Below are positions 27,564-36,722 of a stretch of 64,000 nucleotides of DNA, one piece after another. Made by a program: the position numbers and the translations under genes. Position 1 is the stretch's first letter; each line of letters opens with the position of its first letter. The notes beneath the pieces were generated by a model. That model did not search any database. It saw nothing but the letters and a program-made list of their open reading frames with translations, and was not told the DNA's origin. Source of the stretch: Candidatus Gastranaerophilales bacterium (lineage in GTDB: Bacteria > Cyanobacteriota > Vampirovibrionia > Gastranaerophilales > Gastranaerophilaceae); contig CALUYS010000001.1 of NCBI GenBank assembly GCA_944325065.1, positions 219,131 to 283,130 of the forward strand. Reading direction: 5' to 3'.

Positions 27564-29414
27564 TTATAATTTTTTTTGTTCAACATTTGTTGTATCAGTA
27601 TTAGATTTGTCTATTAATGGCAATGTTATTGTGAATTTTGTTCCAACATTAGGCTTTGATGCTACGTTAATATCACCACCATGGGCTTTAATTATCTTTC
27701 TTGATATATATAAACCTAAACCCGAGCCAATTTTCCTATATTTTTTAGCTGAAGAAACAAATTTATCAAAAATAATCTTGCAATATTCTTCTGTCATACC
27801 AATACCACCATCTATTATTTCAATTTGAATTTCATTATCATTTTTACAAAATATATTTGCAATAATCTTACCCTCATTTGGGGTATATTCAGATGCATTT
27901 GTAATTAAATTATTTATAACCCTTTCTATTTCAATAGGGTCAAACTCAAAAATTTCAACTTGTGTTTTATAATTTACATATAAAATTTGCTGTTTTTGAT
28001 TAAGTACATATTTTAAATTATTACTACATTTTTCGAACAATTGCTTTAAATTATTCATTTCCTTACATATTCTTAAATGACCTTTATCACTTTTATATTT
28101 TAATAGTAAATTATCAGTCATATTTTTCATAAAATCACAAGAAGCTCGAACTTCTTCCAAAACAATTTTTGCATCATTTGTAATTGACCCAAACTGTTCT
28201 CTAATTAATAAATCTAAAGCTCGAAGTTGAGCTCTTATTGGTGTTTTTAAGTCATGTGTTAAAGTTGCTATAAAAGTATCTTTTTGTTGTTCTATTTCAA
28301 TATCTTCAGTATTATCACGAATAATTGCCATAAAACCAGTTAATTCACCATCTTTATTAAATATCTTTGTTAAACTCATATCGATATGAATTAATTCTTG
28401 CCCTATTTTTACCTGTGTTTTAAGTTTAAGTATTTTTAATTCTGACACTTTAAAATTTAAAAATTGAGCATTAATTATTCTTGGTTCAAGCCATAGAAAA
28501 TCTTGAATATTTTGAGCTCTTTCTGAAAATAATAAAACTTTTTTATTTCTTGATATAATATAAAAATTAATATCCATTAATATAATTTCATTTGTTGAAA
28601 ATTGTAATACATTATCAAGTTTTTCTTTTTCTGTCCACAATAATGCCTTTAATTTTTCGAGTTTAATAATATTATAAACCTGTGTACGTAATCTAATTAA
28701 TTCAATAGGTTTTTCAATATAGTTATACAAACCCATAGTTTTTATATTAAATTCCTGACAGTAATTATTTTCATTAGTTAAAAATAAAATTGGTGTTTCT
28801 GAATTAAACTTTGACTTATTTATTGATTTCATTATAGTATTATCATATAAATTTGCATTTATTATAACTAAATCAAACTTAATATTTGCTATTAATTTAC
28901 ATATTTCATTCGTTTTTAAACTTGAATATATATTCATTTCAAAAACATCAAGCATATCACTAATTAGTTCAATACTTCGTTCATTATTTTCAACAATCAT
29001 TAAATTACAATTATAAAATTTTTCAAGACGATTATAACTCATTCGATAGGAATTTTTTGTTAGCACATTATTTATATCTTTTTTTAAAATATCAAACTGA
29101 ATAGGATACGTTAATAAATCATATATTCCAAGGGTTCTTGCATGTAATACTTCATCTTTATTTGCTAATTTACATACACCCCAAAATTTAATATCTTGAT
29201 GTTTTTTTAAAAATTTTTTTAAATATTTATTATATTCATTATCATAAATATCTATTTCAATTAAAAATTGGCTATATATTTTATTAAGTCCATGAATATC
29301 AATATTTATTACTTCTTTATTCATCGTGAAATAATCTACATGAAAATTAAAAGGTACTTTTAATTTTTGAGATTTTTTCACATTTTTATTTATAATATAT
29401 AGTATTTTATACAT
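27564..29414 (-). CDS. Hybrid-type sensor histidine kinase with degenerate receiver-like domains
   Basis: The 616-residue protein has two N-terminal receiver-like segments (about 1-115 and 135-250), a PAS-like sensor (about 265-365), a HisKA dimerisation domain with phospho-acceptor His387 in ATLTHDLKTP, and a HATPase domain with the N box (NNLITNASEYTP) and G boxes (DGGIGM, GSGLGLYISR). In the second receiver the expected phospho-Asp position reads IINANL, so Asp is replaced by Asn, although YIEKP keeps the Lys. No transmembrane segment is seen, so it is probably cytosolic. No response regulator gene is adjacent. It is convergent with pheT (4 bp gap). Confidence 0.9.
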   Translation of the reverse strand: MYKILYIINKNVKKSQKLKVPFNFHVDYFTMNKEVINIDIHGLNKIYSQFLIEIDIYDNEYNKYLKKFLKKHQDIKFWGVCKLANKDEVLHARTLGIYDLLTYPIQFDILKKDINNVLTKNSYRMSYNRLEKFYNCNLMIVENNERSIELISDMLDVFEMNIYSSLKTNEICKLIANIKFDLVIINANLYDNTIMKSINKSKFNSETPILFLTNENNYCQEFNIKTMGLYNYIEKPIELIRLRTQVYNIIKLEKLKALLWTEKEKLDNVLQFSTNEIILMDINFYIISRNKKVLLFSERAQNIQDFLWLEPRIINAQFLNFKVSELKILKLKTQVKIGQELIHIDMSLTKIFNKDGELTGFMAIIRDNTEDIEIEQQKDTFIATLTHDLKTPIRAQLRALDLLIREQFGSITNDAKIVLEEVRASCDFMKNMTDNLLLKYKSDKGHLRICKEMNNLKQLFEKCSNNLKYVLNQKQQILYVNYKTQVEIFEFDPIEIERVINNLITNASEYTPNEGKIIANIFCKNDNEIQIEIIDGGIGMTEEYCKIIFDKFVSSAKKYRKIGSGLGLYISRKIIKAHGGDINVASKPNVGTKFTITLPLIDKSNTDTTNVEQKKL

Positions 29415-29499
29415 ATTTACCGCTCATAAATATTTTTACTATAAATACATTATTATCAACAAAATTTAAAATAAATTACCCAAATAGATAATAGAATAA

Positions 29500-29748
29500 C
29501 TAGAAATATTTTTTTATATTAAATAAATTATTTTTAAACTCATTAGGGACAGGATCATATCCACCTAATGAAAAAGGATGACATCTTAAAATTCTTTTTG
29601 TTCCAAGTAGAATACCGCCTATTATACCAAATTTTTCTATCGCTTCAATCATATAATTTGAACAAGTAGGGTAAAACCGACAAGTTTTTGGCGTGTACTT
29701 TGAAAAAAATTGATATAATTTTATTAATTGTATAAAAATATCTTTCAT
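29500..29748 (-). CDS. yidD: Membrane protein insertion efficiency factor YidD
   Basis: The 82-residue protein matches the small YidD family: [21 protein letters not shown] and [20 protein letters not shown] regions with all conserved Cys and the His-Pro pair. YidD is thought to assist YidC-dependent membrane protein insertion. In many genomes it lies between rnpA and yidC; here it follows a histidine phosphatase gene by 15 bp, and none of rpmH, rnpA or yidC is near. No Shine-Dalgarno is evident. Confidence 0.93.
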   Translation of the reverse strand: MKDIFIQLIKLYQFFSKYTPKTCRFYPTCSNYMIEAIEKFGIIGGILLGTKRILRCHPFSLGGYDPVPNEFKNNLFNIKKYF

Positions 29749-29763
29749 TATATAATATATTAT

Positions 29764-30387
29764 CTATAAACTTATAAAATAATTAGAATACATTAACATT
29801 GAAAAATCTTTGAAATAACTAACTTGAGTTGCTGAAGCACTCTGTATACAAATTTTAGTTTGATGTCTGGGTGGAATATTTAATGCATTAGCAACTGCTG
29901 CCTGAATAACATCACGATTTGTCACAACAACAAGTCTTTTTGTTAAATTATCTTTTATTAAATTTGAAATAACAGAATTTACCCTTGAATTAAGATTGTT
30001 TAAAGATTCTCCATTTTGAGGAGCAAAGTCTGCCTTATTTGATTTATACTCTAAAAATTCTTCTGGATATTTTTTCATGATTTGTTCAAAACTAAGTCCA
30101 TTCCATTTTCCAGCACGACGTGTAAATAAATTAGGAATTATTTCAAAATCTTGTTTTAAAACTTTAGCTAAAACACCTGCAGACTTTATACAATCACAAG
30201 AATCAGAAGAATATATTTTATCAACTTTTAATCCTCGACTTTGTACCCATTTACTAATTTGTTCCATTTCAATTCGCCCTAATTCATTTAAGGGAGGATA
30301 ATTACAATCATCATTTAAAATATCTCCATCTGTATATACAGTTGAACCGTGACGTATAAAAGTTATTTTGCATTTTCGTTTAATCAT
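29764..30387 (-). CDS. Histidine phosphatase family protein (phosphoglycerate mutase-like)
   Basis: The 207-residue protein has the RHG signature at 12-14 (FIRHGST), followed by PPLNELGRIEM and IYSSDSCDC. The late region uses VVTNRDVIQAAVANAL in place of the more usual SHG motif, so the second catalytic His appears replaced by Asn. That makes phosphatase activity uncertain. Substrates of this superfamily vary widely (sugar phosphates, alpha-ribazole phosphate) and none can be assigned. The ATG at 30387 lacks a Shine-Dalgarno but follows TAAAAT by 6 nt. yidD lies 15 bp downstream. The gene is divergent from mutS2 in a 69-bp gap. Confidence 0.8.
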   Translation of the reverse strand: MIKRKCKITFIRHGSTVYTDGDILNDDCNYPPLNELGRIEMEQISKWVQSRGLKVDKIYSSDSCDCIKSAGVLAKVLKQDFEIIPNLFTRRAGKWNGLSFEQIMKKYPEEFLEYKSNKADFAPQNGESLNNLNSRVNSVISNLIKDNLTKRLVVVTNRDVIQAAVANALNIPPRHQTKICIQSASATQVSYFKDFSMLMYSNYFISL

Positions 30388-30393
30388 GTTTTT

Positions 30394-30422
30394 ATTTTAT
30401 CATATTTTTTAATTATATACAA
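30394..30422 (-). promoter_or_regulatory. Promoter of the histidine phosphatase gene (leaderless candidate)
   Basis: On the minus strand TTGTAT (30417-30422), a 17-nt spacer and TAAAAT (30394-30399) are followed after 6 nt by the ATG. It ends exactly where the opposing mutS2 promoter begins. Confidence 0.55.
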
Positions 30423-30450
30423 TTTATTTTAAGATTTTTTTAAGTATAAT
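30423..30450 (+). promoter_or_regulatory. Promoter of mutS2 (leaderless candidate)
   Basis: TTTATT (30423-30428), a 16-nt spacer and a perfect TATAAT (30445-30450) are followed after 6 nt by the mutS2 ATG. The intervening bases TTAAGT contain no ribosome site. The -35 element is weak. Confidence 0.45.
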
Positions 30451-30456
30451 TTAAGT

Positions 30457-32844
30457 ATGAATAAATATTTCAAAATACTTGAATTTGATAAAATCCTTGA
30501 TGAACTTTTAAAATTTACTGATTTTAGTTTAACAAGAAATAAAATTCTAAATATTAAACCTATTTTAAATAATATTGAATTAAATAAACAATTTTCTATG
30601 TTAAACGAAATGAAGAACATTTTTAGATTAAATTTAAATTTACCTTTAAATAAACTAAATAACATAACTCAACCTTTAAAGGATTTATGTTCTCAAAGAA
30701 CATTATCAATTGAAGATATAATAGATATAGCTAATAATTTAAAGACTTCTCGTTTACTAAAAAATTTTTTTTCACAACATCAAAAAGATTTTGCTAATTT
30801 ATATAAATTGACTTCTAATTTATTTTCAAACAAAGAATTGGAAGATGATATTTTTAATACATTTGATGACAAGTTTAATGTTGTTGATGATGCATCATTA
30901 GATTTAAAAAATCTTCGCAACCAAAAAAAAAGTTTTGAACAAAATATAAAAGATACTATCTCGAATTTACTTAATAATCCAAATTTTAATAAGTATTTAC
31001 AAAGTAATATAGTTACATCTCGAGAAGGAAGAAGTGTTTTTTTAGTTAAAGCTGAAAATAAAAATAAAATTGATGGTATATTACTTGATGCTTCTTCAAG
31101 TCTTCAAACATATTACATTGAACCAAAAGAATTAGTTATTTTAAATAATAAACTACGCAATATTGAAATTGAGATTAATAAAGAAATTGAAAAAATATTA
31201 TTCTTATTAAGTCAAAAACTTAAACCATTTATATCTGAACTTCAAAAAAATTTAAATATTCTAGTTGAAACTGATTTTATCTATGCAAAAGCTAAATTAT
31301 CAAACAAATTTAACCTATGTACTCCAAAATTTGTTAATGAAAAAATTATAGACATAAAAGAAATGAAAAATCCTATACTACAACTTGTTTGTGAAAATAT
31401 TGTTAAAAATGACTTTTATATGAACGAAAATTCAAACGCAATAATCATAACAGGCTCTAATACAGGTGGAAAAACTGTTGTTTTAAAAACCATAGGACTT
31501 GCGATTTTAATGGCAAAATCAGGTCTTGATGTTGGAGCAACAAGTGCTAAAATTTATATGTTTGATAAAGTTTTGGCAGATATTGGTGATGAGCAAAATA
31601 TTTTACAAAATCTTTCAACTTTTTCAGCTCATTTAAAAAATATTAATAATATTATTAATGAAGCAACAGAAAATAGCCTTATTCTTTTTGATGAAATATG
31701 CTCTGGAACTGACCCCGTTGAGGGTGAAGCACTTGCAGAATCAATTTTAACATATATTCAAAAACTTAAAGCTTTTTCAATATCAACAACCCACTTTAGT
31801 TCATTAAAAAACCTAGCATTTATAAATAAAAATTTTTTAAATGCTTCAGTTACTTTTGATAATAATACTTTAAAACCAACTTATAAACTTCTCCTTGGAA
31901 TTCCAGGATTAAGTCATGCTATTAATATTGCTTCAAATTTAGGTCTGAATCAGGAAATAATTGAAAAAGCAAATGAAATTATAAATAATAAACAAAACAA
32001 GCAAAATACAAACTTGAAATTAAATAATGAAATAATTGAAAAAATCATAAATACTCACAATAAAATTGAAAAACAAAATAAAGAACTTGAAGAAAAAGAA
32101 CTTTATGTAAAAAAAATTGAAAAAGAATATACTGAAAAACTTGAAACATTAAAAAATGAAAAACGTAAAAATTTAACCAATTTCAAGAAAAAATATCAAA
32201 ACAAATATGAAAAGACAAGAGATGAATTAAAAGACATCATAGAAAATGCAAAAAAAACAAATGATAAAAAGGTTATCTTAAATTCATATAACAAAATAGC
32301 TAGTCTTGAGAAGTCAAGTTTTATAATGTTTGAAGAAGATGAAAATGAATTTAGAAATGATTATAAAAAAATTGACTGGAATAATATAAAATCTAATGAT
32401 AAAGTATTGCTTAAAAATTTAAATCAGCCAGCTGTATTTTTAAATCACGTAAAAAAAGGTAAAACTGTCCAAATTCAATTAGGTAATATAAAAACAATTA
32501 TAGATATAAATAAACTTGCAAAGTTTGATAATTCATATATAAATAAAAATTTAAAATTAAAAAAATTTAAAAAACAAAAACCATTTGAATTTGAACGCAA
32601 CAATATTCCTTCAAAAATTGATCTTCGAGGAATGAATGTTGATGAAGCTTTGAGAACTGTTGAATATTATGTTGATAAAGCTATATTAACAAATTTAACA
32701 AATTTGACTATAATTGCCGGCAAAGGAACAGGGGCTTTGAAGCAAGCTGTTGGGGATTATGTAAAAAATTCAAGTTATATCACTAAATATCGCACAGGAA
32801 CAATTGAAGAAGGCGGTGATTGTGTATTTTTTATAGAAGTTTAA
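30457..32844 (+). CDS. mutS2: MutS2 with C-terminal Smr domain
   Basis: The 795-residue protein has a MutS-like core and clamp, a Walker A loop GSNTGGKTVVLKT and a Walker B-region LFDEICSGTDPVEGEAL. A long Lys/Glu-rich coiled coil (about 520-620) follows, then a KOW-like segment and a C-terminal Smr nuclease domain beginning IDLRGMNVDEALRTVEYYVD and ending near the C-terminus. It has no mismatch-recognition N-terminal domain, so it is MutS2 rather than MutS. Family members suppress homologous recombination or rescue collided ribosomes; which applies here cannot be told. The ATG appears to be leaderless. ROK kinase and holA lie downstream on the same strand. Confidence 0.95.
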   Translation: MNKYFKILEFDKILDELLKFTDFSLTRNKILNIKPILNNIELNKQFSMLNEMKNIFRLNLNLPLNKLNNITQPLKDLCSQRTLSIEDIIDIANNLKTSRLLKNFFSQHQKDFANLYKLTSNLFSNKELEDDIFNTFDDKFNVVDDASLDLKNLRNQKKSFEQNIKDTISNLLNNPNFNKYLQSNIVTSREGRSVFLVKAENKNKIDGILLDASSSLQTYYIEPKELVILNNKLRNIEIEINKEIEKILFLLSQKLKPFISELQKNLNILVETDFIYAKAKLSNKFNLCTPKFVNEKIIDIKEMKNPILQLVCENIVKNDFYMNENSNAIIITGSNTGGKTVVLKTIGLAILMAKSGLDVGATSAKIYMFDKVLADIGDEQNILQNLSTFSAHLKNINNIINEATENSLILFDEICSGTDPVEGEALAESILTYIQKLKAFSISTTHFSSLKNLAFINKNFLNASVTFDNNTLKPTYKLLLGIPGLSHAINIASNLGLNQEIIEKANEIINNKQNKQNTNLKLNNEIIEKIINTHNKIEKQNKELEEKELYVKKIEKEYTEKLETLKNEKRKNLTNFKKKYQNKYEKTRDELKDIIENAKKTNDKKVILNSYNKIASLEKSSFIMFEEDENEFRNDYKKIDWNNIKSNDKVLLKNLNQPAVFLNHVKKGKTVQIQLGNIKTIIDINKLAKFDNSYINKNLKLKKFKKQKPFEFERNNIPSKIDLRGMNVDEALRTVEYYVDKAILTNLTNLTIIAGKGTGALKQAVGDYVKNSSYITKYRTGTIEEGGDCVFFIEV

Positions 32845-32924
32845 ATTATACATATAATTTATTTTATGATATTATAAAATCTATAAATTTGTTATATTAT
32901 TTTATTTTGAAAGTGAGATGAAAA

Positions 32925-33878
32925 ATGGAAAAATATAGAATAGGCACTGATGTTGGAGGAACAAATGTAAAAATAGCATTAGTAGATAATAAAGGTGCCT
33001 TAATTTATTCAAATACAGTTCCAACCCGTGCGGAAATGGGTTATGAATATACAATTAACAATATAAAACAGGCTATTCATGATTTGATGAAAGAAACAAA
33101 AACAACAAAAGATAACATTGAAGGTATTGGTTTTGGTTTTCCAGGGCAGATTGATTTTACAACTGGTATTGTACGAGCATTACCTAATATTCCAGGTTGG
33201 GTAGATGTTCCTTTGTCTAAAATTATGGAAGATGAGTTTAAAATTCCAACACGTGTGGACAATGATGTTCGCGTTGCAGCATTAGGTGAATTAAATTATG
33301 GAGCTGGAGTTGGATGTCAGAATTTAATTTGTATAACTGTTGGCACAGGTATTGGGTCTGGCTTAATTATAAACGGCAAACTTGTTCGTGGTTCAAGTAA
33401 TGCTGCTGGTGAAATAGGTCATATAAAAATGCAAATGTTTGACGGTCCTATTTGCGGTTGCGGTGACCAGGGATGTTTTGAAGCGTTTGCTTCGGGTCCT
33501 TCTATTGTTACTATGGCTTATGATTATATTAAAGGTGGAAAATCAACAAAATTCCGTGAACTTGCTGCTTCTGGTGAAATTACTCCTTATATCGTTGCTG
33601 AAGCAGCTAAAGCTGGTGATTGTGTTGCTATTAAAATATTCAAAATTATTGGTGAATATATTGGGATTGGATTATCATCTGTTATTAACTTGTTAAATCC
33701 AGAAAAAATTGTTATTGGTGGTGGTGTTGCTGATGCTGGAGATATTCTTTTTGATCCTATTCGTGAAACTATTAAAAAACGTGCTATGAAAATACAAGCA
33801 GATGCATGTCAAATTGTTAAAGCAAAACTTGGCAACACTGCAGGTGTCATTGGTGCTAGCCTTCTTATAAAAAGTTAA
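32925..33878 (+). CDS. ROK-family sugar kinase (glucokinase-like)
   Basis: The 317-residue protein starts with the ATP-binding DVGGTNVKIALVD, contains the sugar-binding region FGFPGQIDFTTGIV and NDVRVAALGE, and has TVGTGIGSGLI. The ROK zinc motif CGCGDQGCFE follows, with an upstream GEIGH. All catalytic positions (VDNDVR Asp, GEIGH His) are present. It most likely phosphorylates glucose, feeding glycolysis or, through the mutase, GlgC. Other ROK substrates such as N-acetylmannosamine are possible. Unlike ROK repressors it lacks a DNA-binding N-terminus. It lies 80 bp after mutS2 and 16 bp before holA. Confidence 0.92.
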   Translation: MEKYRIGTDVGGTNVKIALVDNKGALIYSNTVPTRAEMGYEYTINNIKQAIHDLMKETKTTKDNIEGIGFGFPGQIDFTTGIVRALPNIPGWVDVPLSKIMEDEFKIPTRVDNDVRVAALGELNYGAGVGCQNLICITVGTGIGSGLIINGKLVRGSSNAAGEIGHIKMQMFDGPICGCGDQGCFEAFASGPSIVTMAYDYIKGGKSTKFRELAASGEITPYIVAEAAKAGDCVAIKIFKIIGEYIGIGLSSVINLLNPEKIVIGGGVADAGDILFDPIRETIKKRAMKIQADACQIVKAKLGNTAGVIGASLLIKS

Positions 33879-33894
33879 GTGAACTAAAATATTT

Positions 33895-34872
33895 ATGAAT
33901 ACTTATTTTTTATATGGAAAAGAAGACTACGATATAAATAAAAAAATTGAGGATTTGAAAAAAAACTTTTTAGATCCTCAATTTTCTTCAATTAATTTTA
34001 AAACAATAAATAACCCAAATTATAATACTCTTGAAGCAACTCTTTTATCACAAGGTTTAATGAATATTAACACAGTTATTGTGATAAATTGTGAAAAATA
34101 TTTTTTTGATAAAGATAAAATTGATTTTTCAGATACAGAATTAAAAAGTCTTGAAAAAATATTAAAGAGTAATTTATTTTCAAATAAAAGAGTTATATTT
34201 GTTGCAAAAATACCAAGAGATTCTCAGAAAAAGATTGACACTCGTCGTAAAATATTTAAAGTTTTAGCATCTAATAAAGAAAAATCATTTGAATTTGATG
34301 AATATAAACCATATGATAAAAATTTACCACTGAGAGTTATTGAAATTGGAAAATCTTTTGATTTCAAAATTAGTGCTCAAATTGCTGAAGCATTAATTAA
34401 ACATTCTGGAGTAAACTTAAATGTTATAGCTAATCAACTTGAAAAACTTATATTATCTATTTACCCAAGAAAAATTGTTGAAATAAATGATATTAAAAAA
34501 TATTGCACACATTGCGATGATATTTTTGCTTTGATTGATAAACTTTTTGAAAAAAATAAAGATGACATATTGATTGAACTTAAAAGTTTACTATTTAAGC
34601 GTCATCCACTTGAAATTCTTTCTGTTTTGCAGTCGACTATTTCAAATTTTTTATTTATAAAAAATTACCAAAATAAATTATCAAATTTTGAGATATCAAA
34701 ACAAATAGGTATACATGAATATCGTGTCAAACTAGCTATTGATAAAATGAAAAATATATCTTTTAGCGAACTTACAAATTTAAAACTAGCGTTAATAAAA
34801 ACTGAAGAAAGCATTAAAGAAGGCAAATTAAATGAAAAATTAGCTTTGGAAATTGTGTTATTAAATTTTTAA
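33895..34872 (+). CDS. holA: DNA polymerase III delta subunit
   Basis: HolA is the clamp-opening subunit of the clamp loader. The 325-residue protein begins YFLYGKEDYDINKKIEDL, typical of the family's N-terminal domain, and has the middle lid region with GVNLNVIANQLEKLILSI and the C-terminal helical collar beginning FALIDKLFEKNKDD. The sequence is divergent but order and length fit. It starts 16 nt after the ROK kinase stop with no strong ribosome site and is convergent with etfA (4 bp overlap of the 3' ends). Confidence 0.88.
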   Translation: MNTYFLYGKEDYDINKKIEDLKKNFLDPQFSSINFKTINNPNYNTLEATLLSQGLMNINTVIVINCEKYFFDKDKIDFSDTELKSLEKILKSNLFSNKRVIFVAKIPRDSQKKIDTRRKIFKVLASNKEKSFEFDEYKPYDKNLPLRVIEIGKSFDFKISAQIAEALIKHSGVNLNVIANQLEKLILSIYPRKIVEINDIKKYCTHCDDIFALIDKLFEKNKDDILIELKSLLFKRHPLEILSVLQSTISNFLFIKNYQNKLSNFEISKQIGIHEYRVKLAIDKMKNISFSELTNLKLALIKTEESIKEGKLNEKLALEIVLLNF

Positions 34873-35861
34873 ACAGTTTTTAACAATAGTAATTTTTCTA
34901 ATTCTTTAATAATAGCAAACGCATCGTCTACAATGCCAATATCACAGTGATTAAAAATCGGAGCATTTGGATCATTATTAACAGCAATAATTTTTTTACA
35001 ATTTTTAATACCGCATAAATGTTGTATAGCTCCACTTATACCAAAAGCAATATATAAATCAGCAGCAACACTTTGGCCAGTTTGACCAATTTGAATATTT
35101 GATGAAGCAAATCCAGCTTCAACAGCCAAGCGTGTTGCTCCTATTTGTGCCCCCATAATATTTGCTAAATTTTCTAGTTTTGTAAAACCTTCTTTGTTTT
35201 TAAGCCCCATACCGCCGGATAGTATTATTCTAGCATTTGATAAATCACTATTTATCTCACGTTTTATTAATTTTATTAATGAAATTTTACTTTTATATTC
35301 TTGAAAATCATAATCCTTAAAAATTATATGTGGATCATTTTCTTCCCATTTTTCAAGTTTAAAAACATTTTCACGCACAGTTGCCATTTGAGGATAAGTT
35401 TTTGACCAAATAGTTGCCATCAATTCACCACCAAACGTTGGACGTGTTGCACTTAAATTCTTTTCATCATTAATATCAAGTTCAATACAATCTGCCGTTA
35501 AACCTGTATGCAAAGAATTTGAAATCATTGGTGCTATTGTTCTACCAATATTTGTGCCACCAATCAAAAAAATTTTAGGGTTTATTTCCTGTACTATTTC
35601 TTTAATACATAAACAATAATAATCACTATTAAATTCTTTAAAATTATCATTTATAGCAAATATTATTTCATCAATATTATAACATTTAAGTTCACTATTC
35701 ATTTCATCAAAATTTGAATTATTAGGGCACAATACTAATAACTTTAATTTAGAGTCATTAAGTTTATTTTTTAAATGATTTGCTTTTGTCAAAAGTTGAA
35801 AAACACAAGGTCGTAATTTATTTGATATAGATAATTCACCAAAAATTAAAATATCATTCAT
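34869..35861 (-). CDS. etfA: Electron transfer flavoprotein alpha subunit
   Basis: EtfA binds FAD and, with EtfB, shuttles electrons between dehydrogenases and a quinone or ferredoxin system. The C-terminal FAD domain is well conserved: LSGGMGLKNKEGF, GATRLAVEAGF, QIGQTGQSVAADLYIAFGISGAIQH and IIAVNNDPNAPIF. I place the start at ATG 35861 (330 residues), 2 nt after the etfB stop and with AGGA at 6 nt; a TTG at 35867 overlapping that stop is less likely. No acyl-CoA dehydrogenase, FixX or other ETF partner gene is within the window. Confidence 0.95.
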   Translation of the reverse strand: MNDILIFGELSISNKLRPCVFQLLTKANHLKNKLNDSKLKLLVLCPNNSNFDEMNSELKCYNIDEIIFAINDNFKEFNSDYYCLCIKEIVQEINPKIFLIGGTNIGRTIAPMISNSLHTGLTADCIELDINDEKNLSATRPTFGGELMATIWSKTYPQMATVRENVFKLEKWEENDPHIIFKDYDFQEYKSKISLIKLIKREINSDLSNARIILSGGMGLKNKEGFTKLENLANIMGAQIGATRLAVEAGFASSNIQIGQTGQSVAADLYIAFGISGAIQHLCGIKNCKKIIAVNNDPNAPIFNHCDIGIVDDAFAIIKELEKLLLLKTV

Positions 35862-35863
35862 AA

Positions 35864-36691
35864 TCAATCCTCATAATAGTCAAACAACTTTTGAACTTCT
35901 TTTAGAATAATTTTAGAACTCTCATTTGAAGATAAACCAGAATAGATTTTCTTTTCACGATTATTATCTTCTTTATAACGATAAGCATTATATACATATG
36001 TTGGTGAACCTTGTAAGCCAACCTGATTTCTTTCAAAACCTAAATCATTTGCAGTTAAAATTTTAATATCTTTTCTTTGACTTAACATATAACCCAAAAC
36101 ATTTGGATTTCTTAGTTTACAATTGTTATTTATAACACACATTAAACTTTTCAAAGGTAATTTTACAATATTAAAACTATCTTCAAAATTTTGTTGCACA
36201 ACAATAGAATCGTCATTTACTTCAATTAAAGAAGAAATATAAGTAACTACAGGGATATTAAGATTAACAGCAATTCCGACTCCTGTTTGAGCAGTATCTC
36301 CATCCGATGCAAATTGTCCACATATAACAAGATCAAATTCATCTTGAAATACATATTTTATTGCTTGAGCTAAAATTTTAGATGTGATATAAGAATCAGA
36401 GCCAAGAAAAACTTTATCAGTAATTAAATATGCATTATCACACCCAAGTGCAAGTGCATATTTTAAAATTTCACAAGCTTTATATGGTCCCATAGAAAAT
36501 ACACTAATTTGTGTTTGTTTGTCCTTGTATGCTTCTTTTATATTAAACGCCATTTCAAGAGCATACTCATCACATAAATTTATTATACTATCCATATTAG
36601 TTCTATCAATAGTATTATTTTGAGTCCATTTAATTTGATTTGTATCAGGAACCTGTTTTATACAAACAGCTATTTTTAATTGTTGTTTCAT
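35864..36691 (-). CDS. etfB: Electron transfer flavoprotein beta subunit
   Basis: The 275-residue protein has the EtfB N-terminal signature VCIKQVPDTNQIKW, NLCDEYALEMAF, the AMP/FAD region LVICGQFASDGDTAQTGVGIA and the recognition-loop region VQQNFEDSF. It pairs with EtfA. It has the length of the bifurcating/anaerobic type rather than a fusion. AAAGGA precedes the ATG by 9 nt. The etfB-etfA order and spacing indicate one transcript; the TPR gene upstream is on the same strand, 31 bp away. Confidence 0.95.
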   Translation of the reverse strand: MKQQLKIAVCIKQVPDTNQIKWTQNNTIDRTNMDSIINLCDEYALEMAFNIKEAYKDKQTQISVFSMGPYKACEILKYALALGCDNAYLITDKVFLGSDSYITSKILAQAIKYVFQDEFDLVICGQFASDGDTAQTGVGIAVNLNIPVVTYISSLIEVNDDSIVVQQNFEDSFNIVKLPLKSLMCVINNNCKLRNPNVLGYMLSQRKDIKILTANDLGFERNQVGLQGSPTYVYNAYRYKEDNNREKKIYSGLSSNESSKIILKEVQKLFDYYED

Positions 36692-36722
36692 ATAAACTTG
36701 TCCTTTTTTTATTATCTTATTT

